A DNA stretch of 64,000 bases from contig NZ_VBSL01000014.1 in the NCBI RefSeq assembly GCF_006149005.1, forward strand, positions 1-64,000, read 5' to 3'. Positions 48,170 to 56,779 of the stretch are shown piece after piece. The notes under the pieces were generated by a model that saw only the letters and a list, made by a program, of their open reading frames with translations, ran no database searches and was not told the DNA's origin. This DNA is from Larkinella sp. C7. Lineage in GTDB: Bacteria > Bacteroidota > Bacteroidia > Cytophagales > Spirosomataceae. Within the stretch, counting starts at the first letter, position 1; every line of letters begins with the position of its first letter. The position numbers and the translations under genes were made by a program.

Positions 48170-48925
48170 ATGAAGCTAAAATTATCACGCCCCATCATCT
48201 TTTTCGATCTAGAAACTACTTCTCTTAGCGTGCCAGATGCTAGAATCGTTGAAATATCTTTGTATAAGCTTAATGTAGATGGAACCCATGAAATTAGAAC
48301 ACGAAGGTTAAATCCTTGCATTCCTATTCCACCAGCTAGTACCGAAGTCCACGGAATTACCGACGAAGATGTGGCCCTTGAACCTACCTTTACAGCAAAA
48401 GCCCAAAGCCTGCTTAATTACATTAAGGACTGTGACTTAGCTGGCTTCAACGCAATTGCCTATGATGTACCGGTGCTTTATCATGAATTTCTAAGGTCTG
48501 GTATTGACTGGGACTATAGTACCATTTGCATCGTTGATCCTGGAAATGTCTTCAAGATTAAAGAAACACGAACACTAAGTGCCGCCGTAAAATTCTATTG
48601 TGATCGGGAATTTGAGAATGCGCATAGTGCAGAAGCGGACGTATTAGCTACGGTGAATGTATTAACTGGACAACTTGAGAAATATGGTGATTTGCCGACC
48701 ACCGTGGAAGAGCTGGCTTTGTATTCTAATAGGGGTAAAAAGATACTGGACATCTCCGGAAAATTCTACGAAAATGCAGAAGGGGAAATTTGCTTTTCCT
48801 TTGGCGAACATCGTGGCGTACCTGCAAAGGAACAGGCTAGCTATTTGAAATGGATGATAAAGAAAGATTTCGCACCTGACACTAAAAAACTGGCAGCCAA
48901 GATTTTGAGTGAGAATTGCCTATGA
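48170..48925 (+). CDS. DnaQ-like 3'-5' exonuclease
   Basis: 251 residues. DEDDh motifs: FFDLETTS (Asp13, Glu15), an aspartate in AYDVPVL near 100, and HSAEADV near 144-149. The C-terminal 60 residues, with ISFSFGEH-like sequence and LKWMIKKDF, match the short extension seen in many Bacteroidota exonucleases of this type. It could be a polymerase-independent repair nuclease or an accessory to the neighbouring defence genes. Transcribed away from the TerB operon across a 159-bp divergent gap. Confidence 0.85.
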   Translation: MKLKLSRPIIFFDLETTSLSVPDARIVEISLYKLNVDGTHEIRTRRLNPCIPIPPASTEVHGITDEDVALEPTFTAKAQSLLNYIKDCDLAGFNAIAYDVPVLYHEFLRSGIDWDYSTICIVDPGNVFKIKETRTLSAAVKFYCDREFENAHSAEADVLATVNVLTGQLEKYGDLPTTVEELALYSNRGKKILDISGKFYENAEGEICFSFGEHRGVPAKEQASYLKWMIKKDFAPDTKKLAAKILSENCL

Positions 48926-49041
48926 TAATCTCTAATAATTGTACGTCGTCAAGTAAAAGTGGATAAATAAGGTGTGAAAGGGAAGGGACAATTCAGTAAT
49001 CGCAAAGGCTACCTGGTTGTTTCACTAAAGTCACCAAAGTT

Positions 49042-49469
49042 ATGTTCAAATCGGCAAAATCATCCCAGCCCAAACGTTCTGCTACCAACTCACAGACATA
49101 TACTGAACGTAAACCCACCCCTTCCATTATTAAAGAAATCCAGCCGGTCCGCCAGCCAGTGCGGGTCAAATCCGACGCCAGTACACGGCCAAAGGAAAGA
49201 TTGGCACCGACCACCCGGCGCATTGTACTGGAAAGCTTGCAAGGAAAGCAGTCATTCGCTGAAATCTGCTGACGAGAAGGGCTCACCGCGACGGCGGACC
49301 GTCACCAATATCTATTATCGCTGGATCAGACTGCCGAAGTAGCAAATAATTTTTAGAGGCGGGTAAAAAACTACTGGCCGGAGATACTTCTCATGAAGCT
49401 ACTGCTCCCGAAGTACAATCGATTAAGTCCGAAAACGAAGCGCTCAAACAACTGGTGGCCGAGCTTTGA
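49042..49469 (+). pseudogene. Degenerate IS3-type transposase OrfA remnant
   Basis: Pieces of a helix-turn-helix transposase subunit are readable in shifting frames. The first is VLESLQGKQSFAEIC (ends near 49272), then YYRWI near 49320. Near 49350-49469 come EAGKKLLAGDT and SENEALKQLVAEL before a stop. The order is that of an IS3-family OrfA, but frameshifts and a stop break it and no OrfB follows. It marks an old insertion-sequence event between the exonuclease and the Argonaute operon. Confidence 0.75.
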
Positions 49470-49610
49470 GAACTATATTCGCCAGACTTAATTGTAATTC
49501 AAGATAGGGGAGAATGTCGAATGTAAGATTACGAGCAATAGGGAGAAATAGTTAAAGGAGAATGTGCAAATGTCAATCGCACAATTGATTTATTAGCATG
49601 TAACTTAAAT
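49470..49610. other. Non-coding gap after transposase remnant
   Basis: AT-rich sequence with no start signal or family match; probably degraded transposase DNA running into the 3' end of the SIR2 operon. Confidence 0.4.
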
Positions 49611-50774
49611 TTAAATTTCCTCAGTCGACGTATTTGAAAAAAATAATTCTTCCTCTGGATCTGGCGGAAACAAAGTTTCCAAATTATCCATAGACAAAAA
49701 TTCAAAAAAAGCAGGTGCTTTCCCAAACCATAGTTTTATTTGCTCTTGGTTCTGCGGCTGTAAAATATCTGAATAGAAAATATATCTTTCTTTTTCCCGT
49801 TCTTCACTTAAGGGCAAATCAGAATCTTCAAAATAATCACAAATAAGTATTTTCTCATCTGAATTACTTAACAATGATTGATGCAAAATCCTATTAATAT
49901 AGTCATCAAAAAAACTATAACCACATACTATAATAAGTTTTGCATTTAAAGTAGAGGTTCTAAACTGATAAACATAATATAGATATGGATCATGAGCCTT
50001 AACTTTTTGTTGGGTTCCGAATATTAGTTCTCGTATACTTAAGTTGTTAGTTTTAATTAGTTCCTGCTTATCATTACGATCCCAATCAATACTACCGTGC
50101 ATTTTATATAAAAAAATATATTTCGATTTTTCCGCATTAGGCTGACTATCTAAATCATTCTTTTCATCAAAGTTTCTAGTATTCCAAGTAGCATTCTGCT
50201 TTTCTTTTCCAAACCCTCTTTCTAATAATAATCCTGTAATGTCATCATGCTCTTGGAATGCTCCTTCAATACATTTATCATAATTAAGAGTGAATACTCT
50301 TAATCCTGATCCAGAATTTTCTTTTGCAAAAATCAAAAGTTGCCTAAAATAGTCGAGCTTTAATTGATTCGGCACTATCCATTCTTTCAATTTATCTTCA
50401 ATCTTACTTCTAAAATTTTTTACATCTTCAAAACCGTAAAGGTTTTGAAATAAGTCAATCCAGCTCTTAAAAAAAGGGTAAAGAATATGCTCTCCATTTA
50501 ATAGTAAAAGCAATTCTGTTAAGTTCCCTACAAGTTGTTCAATATTTAAATCACCACGAATAACAGATCCATTGTCTGAATTATATTCTTTACCATACAA
50601 ACTCTTTAGATGCTTATAAATAGGCCGGTATTTTATCCATTCAGGGTTATTAGCAAGCATGTTGTTAATATCTGAAATCATCCGTGAAGTATGAAGTACT
50701 CCAGCATCTATACTAGCTCCCGCGCCGAGAAGAACTAATACACTTCCATTTGTATTTCTTATTTCACTTCTCAT
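49611..50774 (-). CDS. SIR2-domain effector partnered with Argonaute
   Basis: 387 residues. The N-terminal NAD-binding SIR2 motif is LLGAGASIDAG (about 15-25). FTLNYDKCIEG, KMHGSIDW and IVCGYSFFDD follow, as in SIR2_2 proteins. The predicted activity is NAD(P)+ hydrolysis leading to abortive infection. No APAZ region is fused, unlike the SIR2-APAZ subunits of short-Ago (SPARSA) systems. ATG at 50774 lies 4 bp after the Argonaute stop; an in-frame TTG at 50801 would overlap it. AT-rich throughout. Confidence 0.82.
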   Translation of the reverse strand: MRSEIRNTNGSVLVLLGAGASIDAGVLHTSRMISDINNMLANNPEWIKYRPIYKHLKSLYGKEYNSDNGSVIRGDLNIEQLVGNLTELLLLLNGEHILYPFFKSWIDLFQNLYGFEDVKNFRSKIEDKLKEWIVPNQLKLDYFRQLLIFAKENSGSGLRVFTLNYDKCIEGAFQEHDDITGLLLERGFGKEKQNATWNTRNFDEKNDLDSQPNAEKSKYIFLYKMHGSIDWDRNDKQELIKTNNLSIRELIFGTQQKVKAHDPYLYYVYQFRTSTLNAKLIIVCGYSFFDDYINRILHQSLLSNSDEKILICDYFEDSDLPLSEEREKERYIFYSDILQPQNQEQIKLWFGKAPAFFEFLSMDNLETLFPPDPEEELFFSNTSTEEI

Positions 50775-50778
50775 ATAA

Positions 50779-52680
50779 TTATAGAAACCAAGGGTTATCA
50801 AACTTACTTTTTAAATCTTCTAGATCAAGGGTTTCTTTAAAATCCATAATATATTCGGACACTAACTTACAATAATATACAGATACGGGAACAGCTTTAG
50901 CATTTAGGCCACGCCAATTTGCACCAGACAAGTTTAGAAGGTCTTGTAAATATCTTTTTTTCTCATCTGAAGTTAAGGTTTTTGAGCTGAAGTGAAACTC
51001 AATATACAACGGGCCTGAATATCTTTTAAAAGGCACTTCATGCTGATTATTTGTGCCTTCTAGCCATAATAAAAACTTACTACTTGATAAAGGTAGATAG
51101 ACATTTTTTGTAGGCGTAAGATGTCCCTTACTTTGGTCATATCCTGTAAATTCGTTTGTTGTATTAATTCTTATTACAACAAACTCTATACTAGCATCAA
51201 ACTCCTTTAATGTATCAGTGATAGCTTCAAGTTCTTTCTTTCTTAGTTTAAAAGTTACATGTAAAACCACTTTAGAATAGGAAATCGTTGCGGTTTCTAG
51301 TACTAATTTTAAATTTTCTTTTAGTTTGATTAAATAGTTGTCTAATTTTTCGTCAGTACTTAATACTTCTAAACTCTTATAAATACCACCGGTATCTAAT
51401 AACACAGAATATGCTACATATTTTTTCGCCTTAGATCCTGGCTTATTGTGTACAGTCTGGCTAATACCTAAGATTAAACAATCATCGTTTGTGGGTTTTA
51501 CTTTCCAAGGCTCTCCGCCAAGTTTAGCAAATACAGCTAAAGCTATATTTGGAATCGCTGATTTAAGTGAGTAATTATTAGTTACAGTTCCATATTGAAC
51601 AAATTGAACTGGTATTGACCGCTGAGCAAATTCATATTTAAGTGTTAAATACCGTTTCTTTTCGTCTCCACCATCTTCTTTACGTGGAGAAAACGCAAAA
51701 ACGATCAATTTATAACCTGGGTGTTTTTGTACTAATTCTTTACTGATATTTTCAAGTTCTAATGGTTTCTTGTATTTATCAGCATTTAAACCTCTAATAT
51801 TAGTCTGGTCTATAATAACACCGTAAGTATTGGCAAACCCATCAAAATATTTATTCTCTTCCACCTCTTTACCAACAAGAAAATTATAAAGCTTTAAAGC
51901 TTTATCCTTTTCACTTTCTAACCGGTAAAAATAAAACAAAACAGGTTCTTTAATTTTTTTGTAGGGACCAAATTTATTTAAACCACTAGTCGGATAATTA
52001 TCTTCACCTCCATTACCAAAAATATATCTTTTCCCGGTAAGTTGACTATATTCAATCTGTGAGAATCCTCCAAAATCTAAGATGTTACCTGAAAATATTT
52101 TCCTGTAATATTGTTTTGCAAACTCTTTAAGTTTTTCAAATTTTTCAAAATACAGATTGTTATTAGATTTGAATTCTTTATTTAAACTTAAACTAAGTTG
52201 TTGTACTTTACGGTTAAAGGTTTGATTTTCATTCATTATGAATTTATACTCCAATAAAAAACCGTGTTGCTGAGTTAATTCAAGAAAATGAGTTGATAAA
52301 TAAACTACTTCATCCCCTTCTGAATGACGTTTGATAATAAATCGAATTTGTTTAGTAGCTGTACTATAAAAAACGCTATAATCTATTTCTATTTGCAGTT
52401 TTTCATTACATGCTTGTTCTAAAGTATAATGTAAATATCTATTAGTAAGGTGAATGTTATCTTTTGAAGAATAGTTAAACTCTTCAAAATCATCTCTATA
52501 TACAAAACTTAACCAGTAACTTAAATACTGTGCGAGTGGCTCTTCATTCTGTGGCAAGTATAAAGAAAATATACTTTTATCTTCGTTCTTACCATCATTC
52601 ATATCGCGCAGTTTTCGAAATGCGTTGAATATAAAATCTTGGTTTTTTAATGGAACGAAATTGATCGCGATTTTTCCCAT
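50779..52680 (-). CDS. Catalytically degenerate prokaryotic Argonaute (long-B like)
   Basis: 633 residues. The last 330 are MID-PIWI. The MID 5'-end-binding pocket is visible as YLTLK (about 342), VQF and a lysine in VFAKLGG (about 378). The C-terminal signature is NWRGLN and VPVSVYYCKLV near 590. The PIWI strand that normally carries the first catalytic Asp reads LILGISQT (about 401), and the next motif reads VVLHVTF; the catalytic tetrad is therefore absent. The N-terminal 300 residues would be N/L1/L2 with little or no PAZ. Predicted guide-directed sensor that activates the SIR2 protein. Strongly AT-rich, likely foreign. Confidence 0.85.
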   Translation of the reverse strand: MGKIAINFVPLKNQDFIFNAFRKLRDMNDGKNEDKSIFSLYLPQNEEPLAQYLSYWLSFVYRDDFEEFNYSSKDNIHLTNRYLHYTLEQACNEKLQIEIDYSVFYSTATKQIRFIIKRHSEGDEVVYLSTHFLELTQQHGFLLEYKFIMNENQTFNRKVQQLSLSLNKEFKSNNNLYFEKFEKLKEFAKQYYRKIFSGNILDFGGFSQIEYSQLTGKRYIFGNGGEDNYPTSGLNKFGPYKKIKEPVLFYFYRLESEKDKALKLYNFLVGKEVEENKYFDGFANTYGVIIDQTNIRGLNADKYKKPLELENISKELVQKHPGYKLIVFAFSPRKEDGGDEKKRYLTLKYEFAQRSIPVQFVQYGTVTNNYSLKSAIPNIALAVFAKLGGEPWKVKPTNDDCLILGISQTVHNKPGSKAKKYVAYSVLLDTGGIYKSLEVLSTDEKLDNYLIKLKENLKLVLETATISYSKVVLHVTFKLRKKELEAITDTLKEFDASIEFVVIRINTTNEFTGYDQSKGHLTPTKNVYLPLSSSKFLLWLEGTNNQHEVPFKRYSGPLYIEFHFSSKTLTSDEKKRYLQDLLNLSGANWRGLNAKAVPVSVYYCKLVSEYIMDFKETLDLEDLKSKFDNPWFL

Positions 52681-52754
52681 CAGTTATACAATTGGCTATT
52701 GCAACAATTATTGATTCTTATGTCGAGCTATCTTATTTTGCTTTCAGATTAAAT

Positions 52755-52781
52755 ACTTCTAATAAAATCTATATTAGAAGT
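52755..52781. promoter_or_regulatory. Inverted repeat upstream of Argonaute gene
   Basis: Ten-base arms ACTTCTAATA (52755-52764) and TATTAGAAGT (52772-52781) with a 7-base spacer, 75-100 bp before the Argonaute start. Could be an operator or transcript hairpin. Confidence 0.45.
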
Positions 52782-52989
52782 TGTAATATACTGAAAAAGG
52801 CAAAAAGGCTCCCTTTATAATCTTATGATATTAATAATAGAAAATTTTCATGATAGGAAATATACAGCAAAAACAAATTAGTTAACATAATTCAATTTAT
52901 ATAACAAGGAAAAATATTCATAAATTACTGTAAATTAATGGTTTATAAAAATAAATAGCTAGTTATAATAAGCAATCATTGCAATGAAT

Positions 52990-53055
52990 TTGTTTCTTTT
53001 TAGGTTCTAAACCCACGGCATTTAAACGCTCAATAACATCGGACTACGTGAATCT
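52990..53055 (-). pseudogene. Serine recombinase C-terminal fragment
   Basis: On the minus strand, about 28 bp match the C-terminal HTH coding region of the recombinase at 55.3-55.9 kb at 23 of 28 positions (RLNAVG against RLNAMG). No catalytic domain is attached. A relic of an earlier recombinase copy at the edge of the Argonaute segment. Confidence 0.5.
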
Positions 53056-53070
53056 AAACGCGCTACTTTT

Positions 53071-53508
53071 TTAAAGCCGTTTAATGATTTCAATGACTTG
53101 GGCAATTCGTTCGATTTCGGCCTTGTCCCACAAACGGGGGTCTTTTTGTTTCCGGTGGTAACTTGATGTATTAATACCTAACTTCTTACAAAGGAAGGTA
53201 ACGGTAATCTCCGCGTTTCTCAGACTTTCAGCAATGGTTTCACTCAACTGCTGGCCGAATTCAAGGGTTTCCTCATATCGCTGCGCGATAGCGTCATTTT
53301 GCACCAGTTTGGTTAACGCATCAATTTCTTGTTTGGGGATATTTTGAGGATATTTCAAACGTTGGTAGTACATCGCAGCGGTAATTTCCAGTGCTGCCTG
53401 CACCGCTTTCAGGCTGGCATTCGCGCGCACCTGGGACTTGATGGTTTGCGCAAATGCCTGTAATTTTTCCTGATAATCTGTATAAGCCTGCTTGATGGGT
53501 GATTCCAT
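53071..53508 (-). CDS. Tandem helix-turn-helix protein, unknown
   Basis: 145 helical residues. Two segments (about 29-75 and 92-140) align at equal spacing: ASLKAVQAALEITAAMYYQR with EITVTFLCKKLGINTSSYHR, each followed by a charged helix. This looks like an internal duplication of an HTH-type unit. It may be a small DNA-binding regulator of the adjacent mobile genes; it is not a known family to me. Confidence 0.6.
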   Translation of the reverse strand: MESPIKQAYTDYQEKLQAFAQTIKSQVRANASLKAVQAALEITAAMYYQRLKYPQNIPKQEIDALTKLVQNDAIAQRYEETLEFGQQLSETIAESLRNAEITVTFLCKKLGINTSSYHRKQKDPRLWDKAEIERIAQVIEIIKRL

Positions 53509-53625
53509 GGTAGGTGACCCGAAATTGCCGTTTAATCAAATTGGTCTTCTAAACCGATCCATTATCTAGGTGCGGATCGCACAATACTCTATAAACAAAT
53601 CCCTTTACTGTCCATTGAAGGCATT

Positions 53626-53907
53626 TTACCGATTAAAGTAGGGCGTGAAGAGATCCAGTTCATAATCGATCAAGACCTCTTGCTCTCCCGCGTACTGATA
53701 CCGTAATTCCGTGTTATAATCAAATTCCATTTCATCCGGAGAAATATGACAACAAGCACCGTCCATCGTAACCCAAATAAAACGGTTGGGTTCGAGTAGT
53801 ATCGCAACGGTTGGGTTCACTTGCTGTACACTCCGGGCAAGGTCACCCACTTGCCAGAGATGTTGCTTTTTTACGGGCAATGCGTGATTTGAGTTGGTTT
53901 CTTCCAT
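53626..53907 (-). CDS. Small hypothetical protein
   Basis: 93 residues, beta-rich and acidic, with no signal peptide or motif (contains RFIWVTMDGACCHIS). ATG at 53907 preferred over an in-frame start at 53925. It sits among plasmid/mobile-type genes on the same strand as the double-HTH gene. Function unknown. Confidence 0.5.
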   Translation of the reverse strand: MEETNSNHALPVKKQHLWQVGDLARSVQQVNPTVAILLEPNRFIWVTMDGACCHISPDEMEFDYNTELRYQYAGEQEVLIDYELDLFTPYFNR

Positions 53908-54235
53908 GACGATTTTACAAGTCAAAATTTTAGGTTCCGATAGGAAGATACAAACGTGCCTATCCGGGTCCCTCGGTCAGGTAAAACGAATAGCCGCAAT
54001 TGGGTGTATTACGAGCCGTTCGATATCAATACGCTCGAGTCGGTGCTCGCTACCAGCGACCTCAAAACCAAGTAAGCGCCCTCCCGGTTGCTGGTCAATA
54101 GGCTACCCCCGAACAAATCAAGTGGTTTTCCCATCGATTCGCTAATTTTCACCCCAATGCTTGTTCTGGGATCCCGGCAAAGCCGGGCCGTTGTGAAAAA
54201 AAGTGGCCCACTTTGTTGCGGACCTTTGGTTGGCG
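53908..54235. other. Intergenic region with a coding-like relic
   Basis: 328 bp. On the plus strand, 53956-54075 reads as about 39 codons (GTG start, containing NWVYYEPFDINTLESVL) with coding-like composition, but no known family and no clear start signal. A GC-rich hairpin (CCCGGC/GCCGGG, 54173-54187) is also present. Probably remnants of a lost gene. Confidence 0.4.
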
Positions 54236-55153
54236 TTATTCCAAGGGTTCGGGATGTGGATCACTCAAGACAGGAGCGATGAACTGAACCGCTTTTTGAG
54301 CCTCTTTGGCGGCCCAGAAAATGAATTTCTTATCGTCCCGTAGGGGCTTCAACCACCCTTTTAAGTAGGCGGCTGAATTATCCAGTAAAGTTTCATCAGC
54401 GATGCCGGTAAACGTATTTAGAAAGGCGGCACCCAATTCGGCTACTAATTCTTCCCTGGAATAATTGGTCGAACCAAACGGACAAAGCTGCGTGACGCCC
54501 TCCCGGTTCAACCGGCTTGCATGACCGGTACTGTGGGTCAGCTCGTGGAATAAAACGCTGTAATACGTCTTTGAACTGGAAAACTGTTCTTGATCCGGCA
54601 TATTGACTAAATCAGCCAATGGGCTGTAATAGGCCCGGGCTTTGTTGGTGTGCCGAATAGCGGGAGCTTGCGGCATCTGGGCAACGATGGTTTCACAAAT
54701 CTGAATCGGTTCATTCGGATTTGTTGGGAGAGCGGGTAACACAAAGTCAATGCCTTCGACATCGCAAATGTTAAAGACGTTGTAATACTTTATAAAGGCC
54801 TTTTTCTTGGGTTGCTCGGTTCCATCGGGGCCCGTGATCGTTTCGGTTTTGCTGTCCACAAAATTCCAGTAAATAACCGGCAATGATTTCGCCCCTTTTT
54901 TGATGGTGCCGCCGTTTTCCCGGGCCTGGTTAAAGGTGCAAAAGAACGGTACATCATACGGGCTGAGCGACAGCAGGAACAAATTAATCCCCTGATAGGT
55001 GTTTTTATTGAAATAATTCTGGGGGAGCAATCCCACCATAGACCACGATTTAACCCAGGGGTTCACGCCGTTTTCGAGCTTTTCAATAAACAGGTTGGTG
55101 ACCTTTTGAAACACATCAATGTCATGAGCGAAGGTTAATTTCTTGGGTTGCAT
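54236..55153 (-). CDS. ArdC-type antirestriction protein (ssDNA-binding, zincin-like)
   Basis: 305 residues. The N-terminal half (about 12-130: VTNLFIEKLENGVNPWVKSW, NTYQGINLFLL) is the ssDNA-binding ArdC domain. A zinc-metallopeptidase HELTHSTGH motif lies in the C-terminal half near residue 210. Proteins of this type protect incoming conjugative DNA. ATG at 55153 chosen; an in-frame TTG at 55162 is alternative. A strong palindrome lies 34-63 bp upstream. Confidence 0.88.
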   Translation of the reverse strand: MQPKKLTFAHDIDVFQKVTNLFIEKLENGVNPWVKSWSMVGLLPQNYFNKNTYQGINLFLLSLSPYDVPFFCTFNQARENGGTIKKGAKSLPVIYWNFVDSKTETITGPDGTEQPKKKAFIKYYNVFNICDVEGIDFVLPALPTNPNEPIQICETIVAQMPQAPAIRHTNKARAYYSPLADLVNMPDQEQFSSSKTYYSVLFHELTHSTGHASRLNREGVTQLCPFGSTNYSREELVAELGAAFLNTFTGIADETLLDNSAAYLKGWLKPLRDDKKFIFWAAKEAQKAVQFIAPVLSDPHPEPLE

Positions 55154-55186
55154 ATGGGTCAATGTTTACGTGTTTAACTCATTGAT

Positions 55187-55216
55187 TATGATATAAATAT
55201 AAACATTTATATCATA
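55187..55216. promoter_or_regulatory. 12-bp inverted repeat in the ardC promoter region
   Basis: Perfect arms TATGATATAAAT (55187-55198) and ATTTATATCATA (55205-55216) with a 6-base spacer, just upstream of the ArdC gene and downstream of the recombinase. Likely operator. Confidence 0.55.
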
Positions 55217-55270
55217 TAATACAATTAATTAGCACATAAAATATGGTAATATGGTGATTTTCAAAACCGA

Positions 55271-55924
55271 TTAATTCGTTTTTGAGTCCAACCGTTGGGC
55301 ACTCATGGCAAAGAATTTATTGCCTCTTCGGGTTCGATATCCCATGGCATTTAAGCGCTCAGCAACAGCAGCATAGGTGAGTCCGTCTTTACGGTACAAC
55401 CGGACCAGTTCAGCCGCTTGCAAATTTGCTTGATGCGTTCGAGCGTTTTCCTGACGAATCTCCAAGCCCTTTTGCGTAATGGCCGGTGTGATATTGGGCA
55501 TGCCCAATTTATGCCCCTGGGCTTTCTTGGCCTGTAAAGCCGCCCGCGTCCTTTCCCCAATCAATTCCCTTTCATGTTGGGCCAGAACTGCCATGATTCC
55601 TACGGTGAGGGTATTGGCATCGGGAATGTCGCAGGCCACAAAGTCGACCTCGGAATTACGCAGGGAAAAGATAAAAGAGACATTGCGACTCAACCGGTCG
55701 AGTTTGGCAATCAGTAAACGCGCCCGGTGTTGTTTAGCAAAAGCAATAGCGGCCGATAGTTGGGGGCGGTTGGATTTCTTGCCCGATTCGACTTCGATAA
55801 ATTCGAGTAAGAGTTCATCATCCGCTTTGAGGAACCGGTTTACGATCTCGCGCTGAGCCGAAAGACCCAAGCCACTCTTTCCCTGGCCAGCCGTTGAGAC
55901 CCGGTAGTAGGGTACGTATTTCAT
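55271..55924 (-). CDS. Serine recombinase (resolvase family)
   Basis: 217 residues. Catalytic YYRVST (Ser about residue 10), AKLDRLSRN and AQHEREL[I]GERTRAAL; a C-terminal HTH (TYAAVAERLNAMGYRTRRG). All usual active-site residues are present. It diverges from a second, related recombinase at 56.1 kb, about 170 bp apart. Confidence 0.92.
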   Translation of the reverse strand: MKYVPYYRVSTAGQGKSGLGLSAQREIVNRFLKADDELLLEFIEVESGKKSNRPQLSAAIAFAKQHRARLLIAKLDRLSRNVSFIFSLRNSEVDFVACDIPDANTLTVGIMAVLAQHERELIGERTRAALQAKKAQGHKLGMPNITPAITQKGLEIRQENARTHQANLQAAELVRLYRKDGLTYAAVAERLNAMGYRTRRGNKFFAMSAQRLDSKTN

Positions 55925-56095
55925 ACCTTATATATAGGTGTTGGAATGGGGAGAAAAAATGAACCCTTCTTCCCCTTTTCAACAAAGTTTGATTCTTGAA
56001 GGTGTTCCACGGATAAAAGTAGGAAAAATTTCGAGTTTATAACGTTTTCGCATCGACCATTTGGAAAATGTAAAATCAGATTTACCTTCGTAACT
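55925..56095. other. Divergent gap between two serine recombinases
   Basis: 171 bp holding the promoters for both genes and perhaps the res site. I see no long inverted or direct repeat that would define it. Confidence 0.35.
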
Positions 56096-56779
56096 ATGAT
56101 CTCAACAATTACCAATTCGAACCAATATGTGGTTTACTACCGCGTCTCGACCCAAAAGCAAGGAGCTAGTGGGCTGGGATTAGAAGCCCAGAAAGCAAGC
56201 GTAATCTCCTTTTTAGGAATAGAAGGAAAGACCCAGGCTGAGTTCACGGATATCGAGTCGGGTAAGAATAATAACCGACCCCAACTGCTCCAGGCGATCG
56301 ACTATTGCCAGCAAAATGGGGCGCGCTTACTGATTGCCAAACTCGACCGCCTTACCCGCAATATTGCTTTTATATTTACCCTTAGGGATTCGGGCGTCTC
56401 CTTCGTCTGTGCCGACATGCCCCAGGCCAATACCTTAACCATTGGCGTAATGGCTAGTATGGCTCAGCACGAACGCGAATTGATTTCGGAACGAACTCGC
56501 CAGGCCTTAGCCCAGAAAAAAAAGGCAGGATTTCAATTGGGTACTCCAGCTAACTTAACCGATGAAGCCACCCAGCGGGGACTAGCGGTTCGACAGCAAA
56601 ATGCCCGTATGGATCCCAATAATCGCCGAGCTCTAGCCCTGACTCAATCGATGCGTCAGGCTGGCCAGTCCTGGACTACCATTGCTAATACGCTCAACAA
56701 ACACGGCTTTCGAACACGCCGGGGGAAATTATTTCAAGCCGTGCAAGTCCAGCGTATTCTGAAATTGCTAGAAGTGTAA
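56096..56779 (+). CDS. Serine recombinase (resolvase family)
   Basis: 227 residues. Catalytic YYRVST near residue 15, LIAKLDRLTRN, AQHERELISERTRQAL, and a C-terminal HTH (SWTTIANTLNKHGFRTRRG). Paralogous to the divergent recombinase at 55.3-55.9 kb. Intact. Confidence 0.92.
   Translation: MISTITNSNQYVVYYRVSTQKQGASGLGLEAQKASVISFLGIEGKTQAEFTDIESGKNNNRPQLLQAIDYCQQNGARLLIAKLDRLTRNIAFIFTLRDSGVSFVCADMPQANTLTIGVMASMAQHERELISERTRQALAQKKKAGFQLGTPANLTDEATQRGLAVRQQNARMDPNNRRALALTQSMRQAGQSWTTIANTLNKHGFRTRRGKLFQAVQVQRILKLLEV

Larger units (their letters stand above)
52681..53070. other. AT-rich upstream region of the Argonaute operon with recombinase scar
   Basis: 390 bp without a gene. It contains the inverted repeat at 52755-52781 and, at its right end (about 52990-53055, minus strand), a 20-codon fragment resembling a serine recombinase C-terminus (VIERLNAVG). 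Confidence 0.55.

Noticed and set aside
49042-49272. An apparently intact small gene
   Set aside because: Its end matches the start of a transposase OrfA helix-turn-helix, and the rest of OrfA continues in other frames; treated as part of a pseudogene.
49611-52680. Classification as a short-Ago SPARSA system
   Set aside because: The SIR2 protein is too short to carry APAZ and the Argonaute is longer than short Agos.
54173-54187. GC-rich hairpin as a terminator of ardC
   Set aside because: The U-tract is on the wrong side for transcription from the minus strand, so it does not look like an intrinsic terminator.
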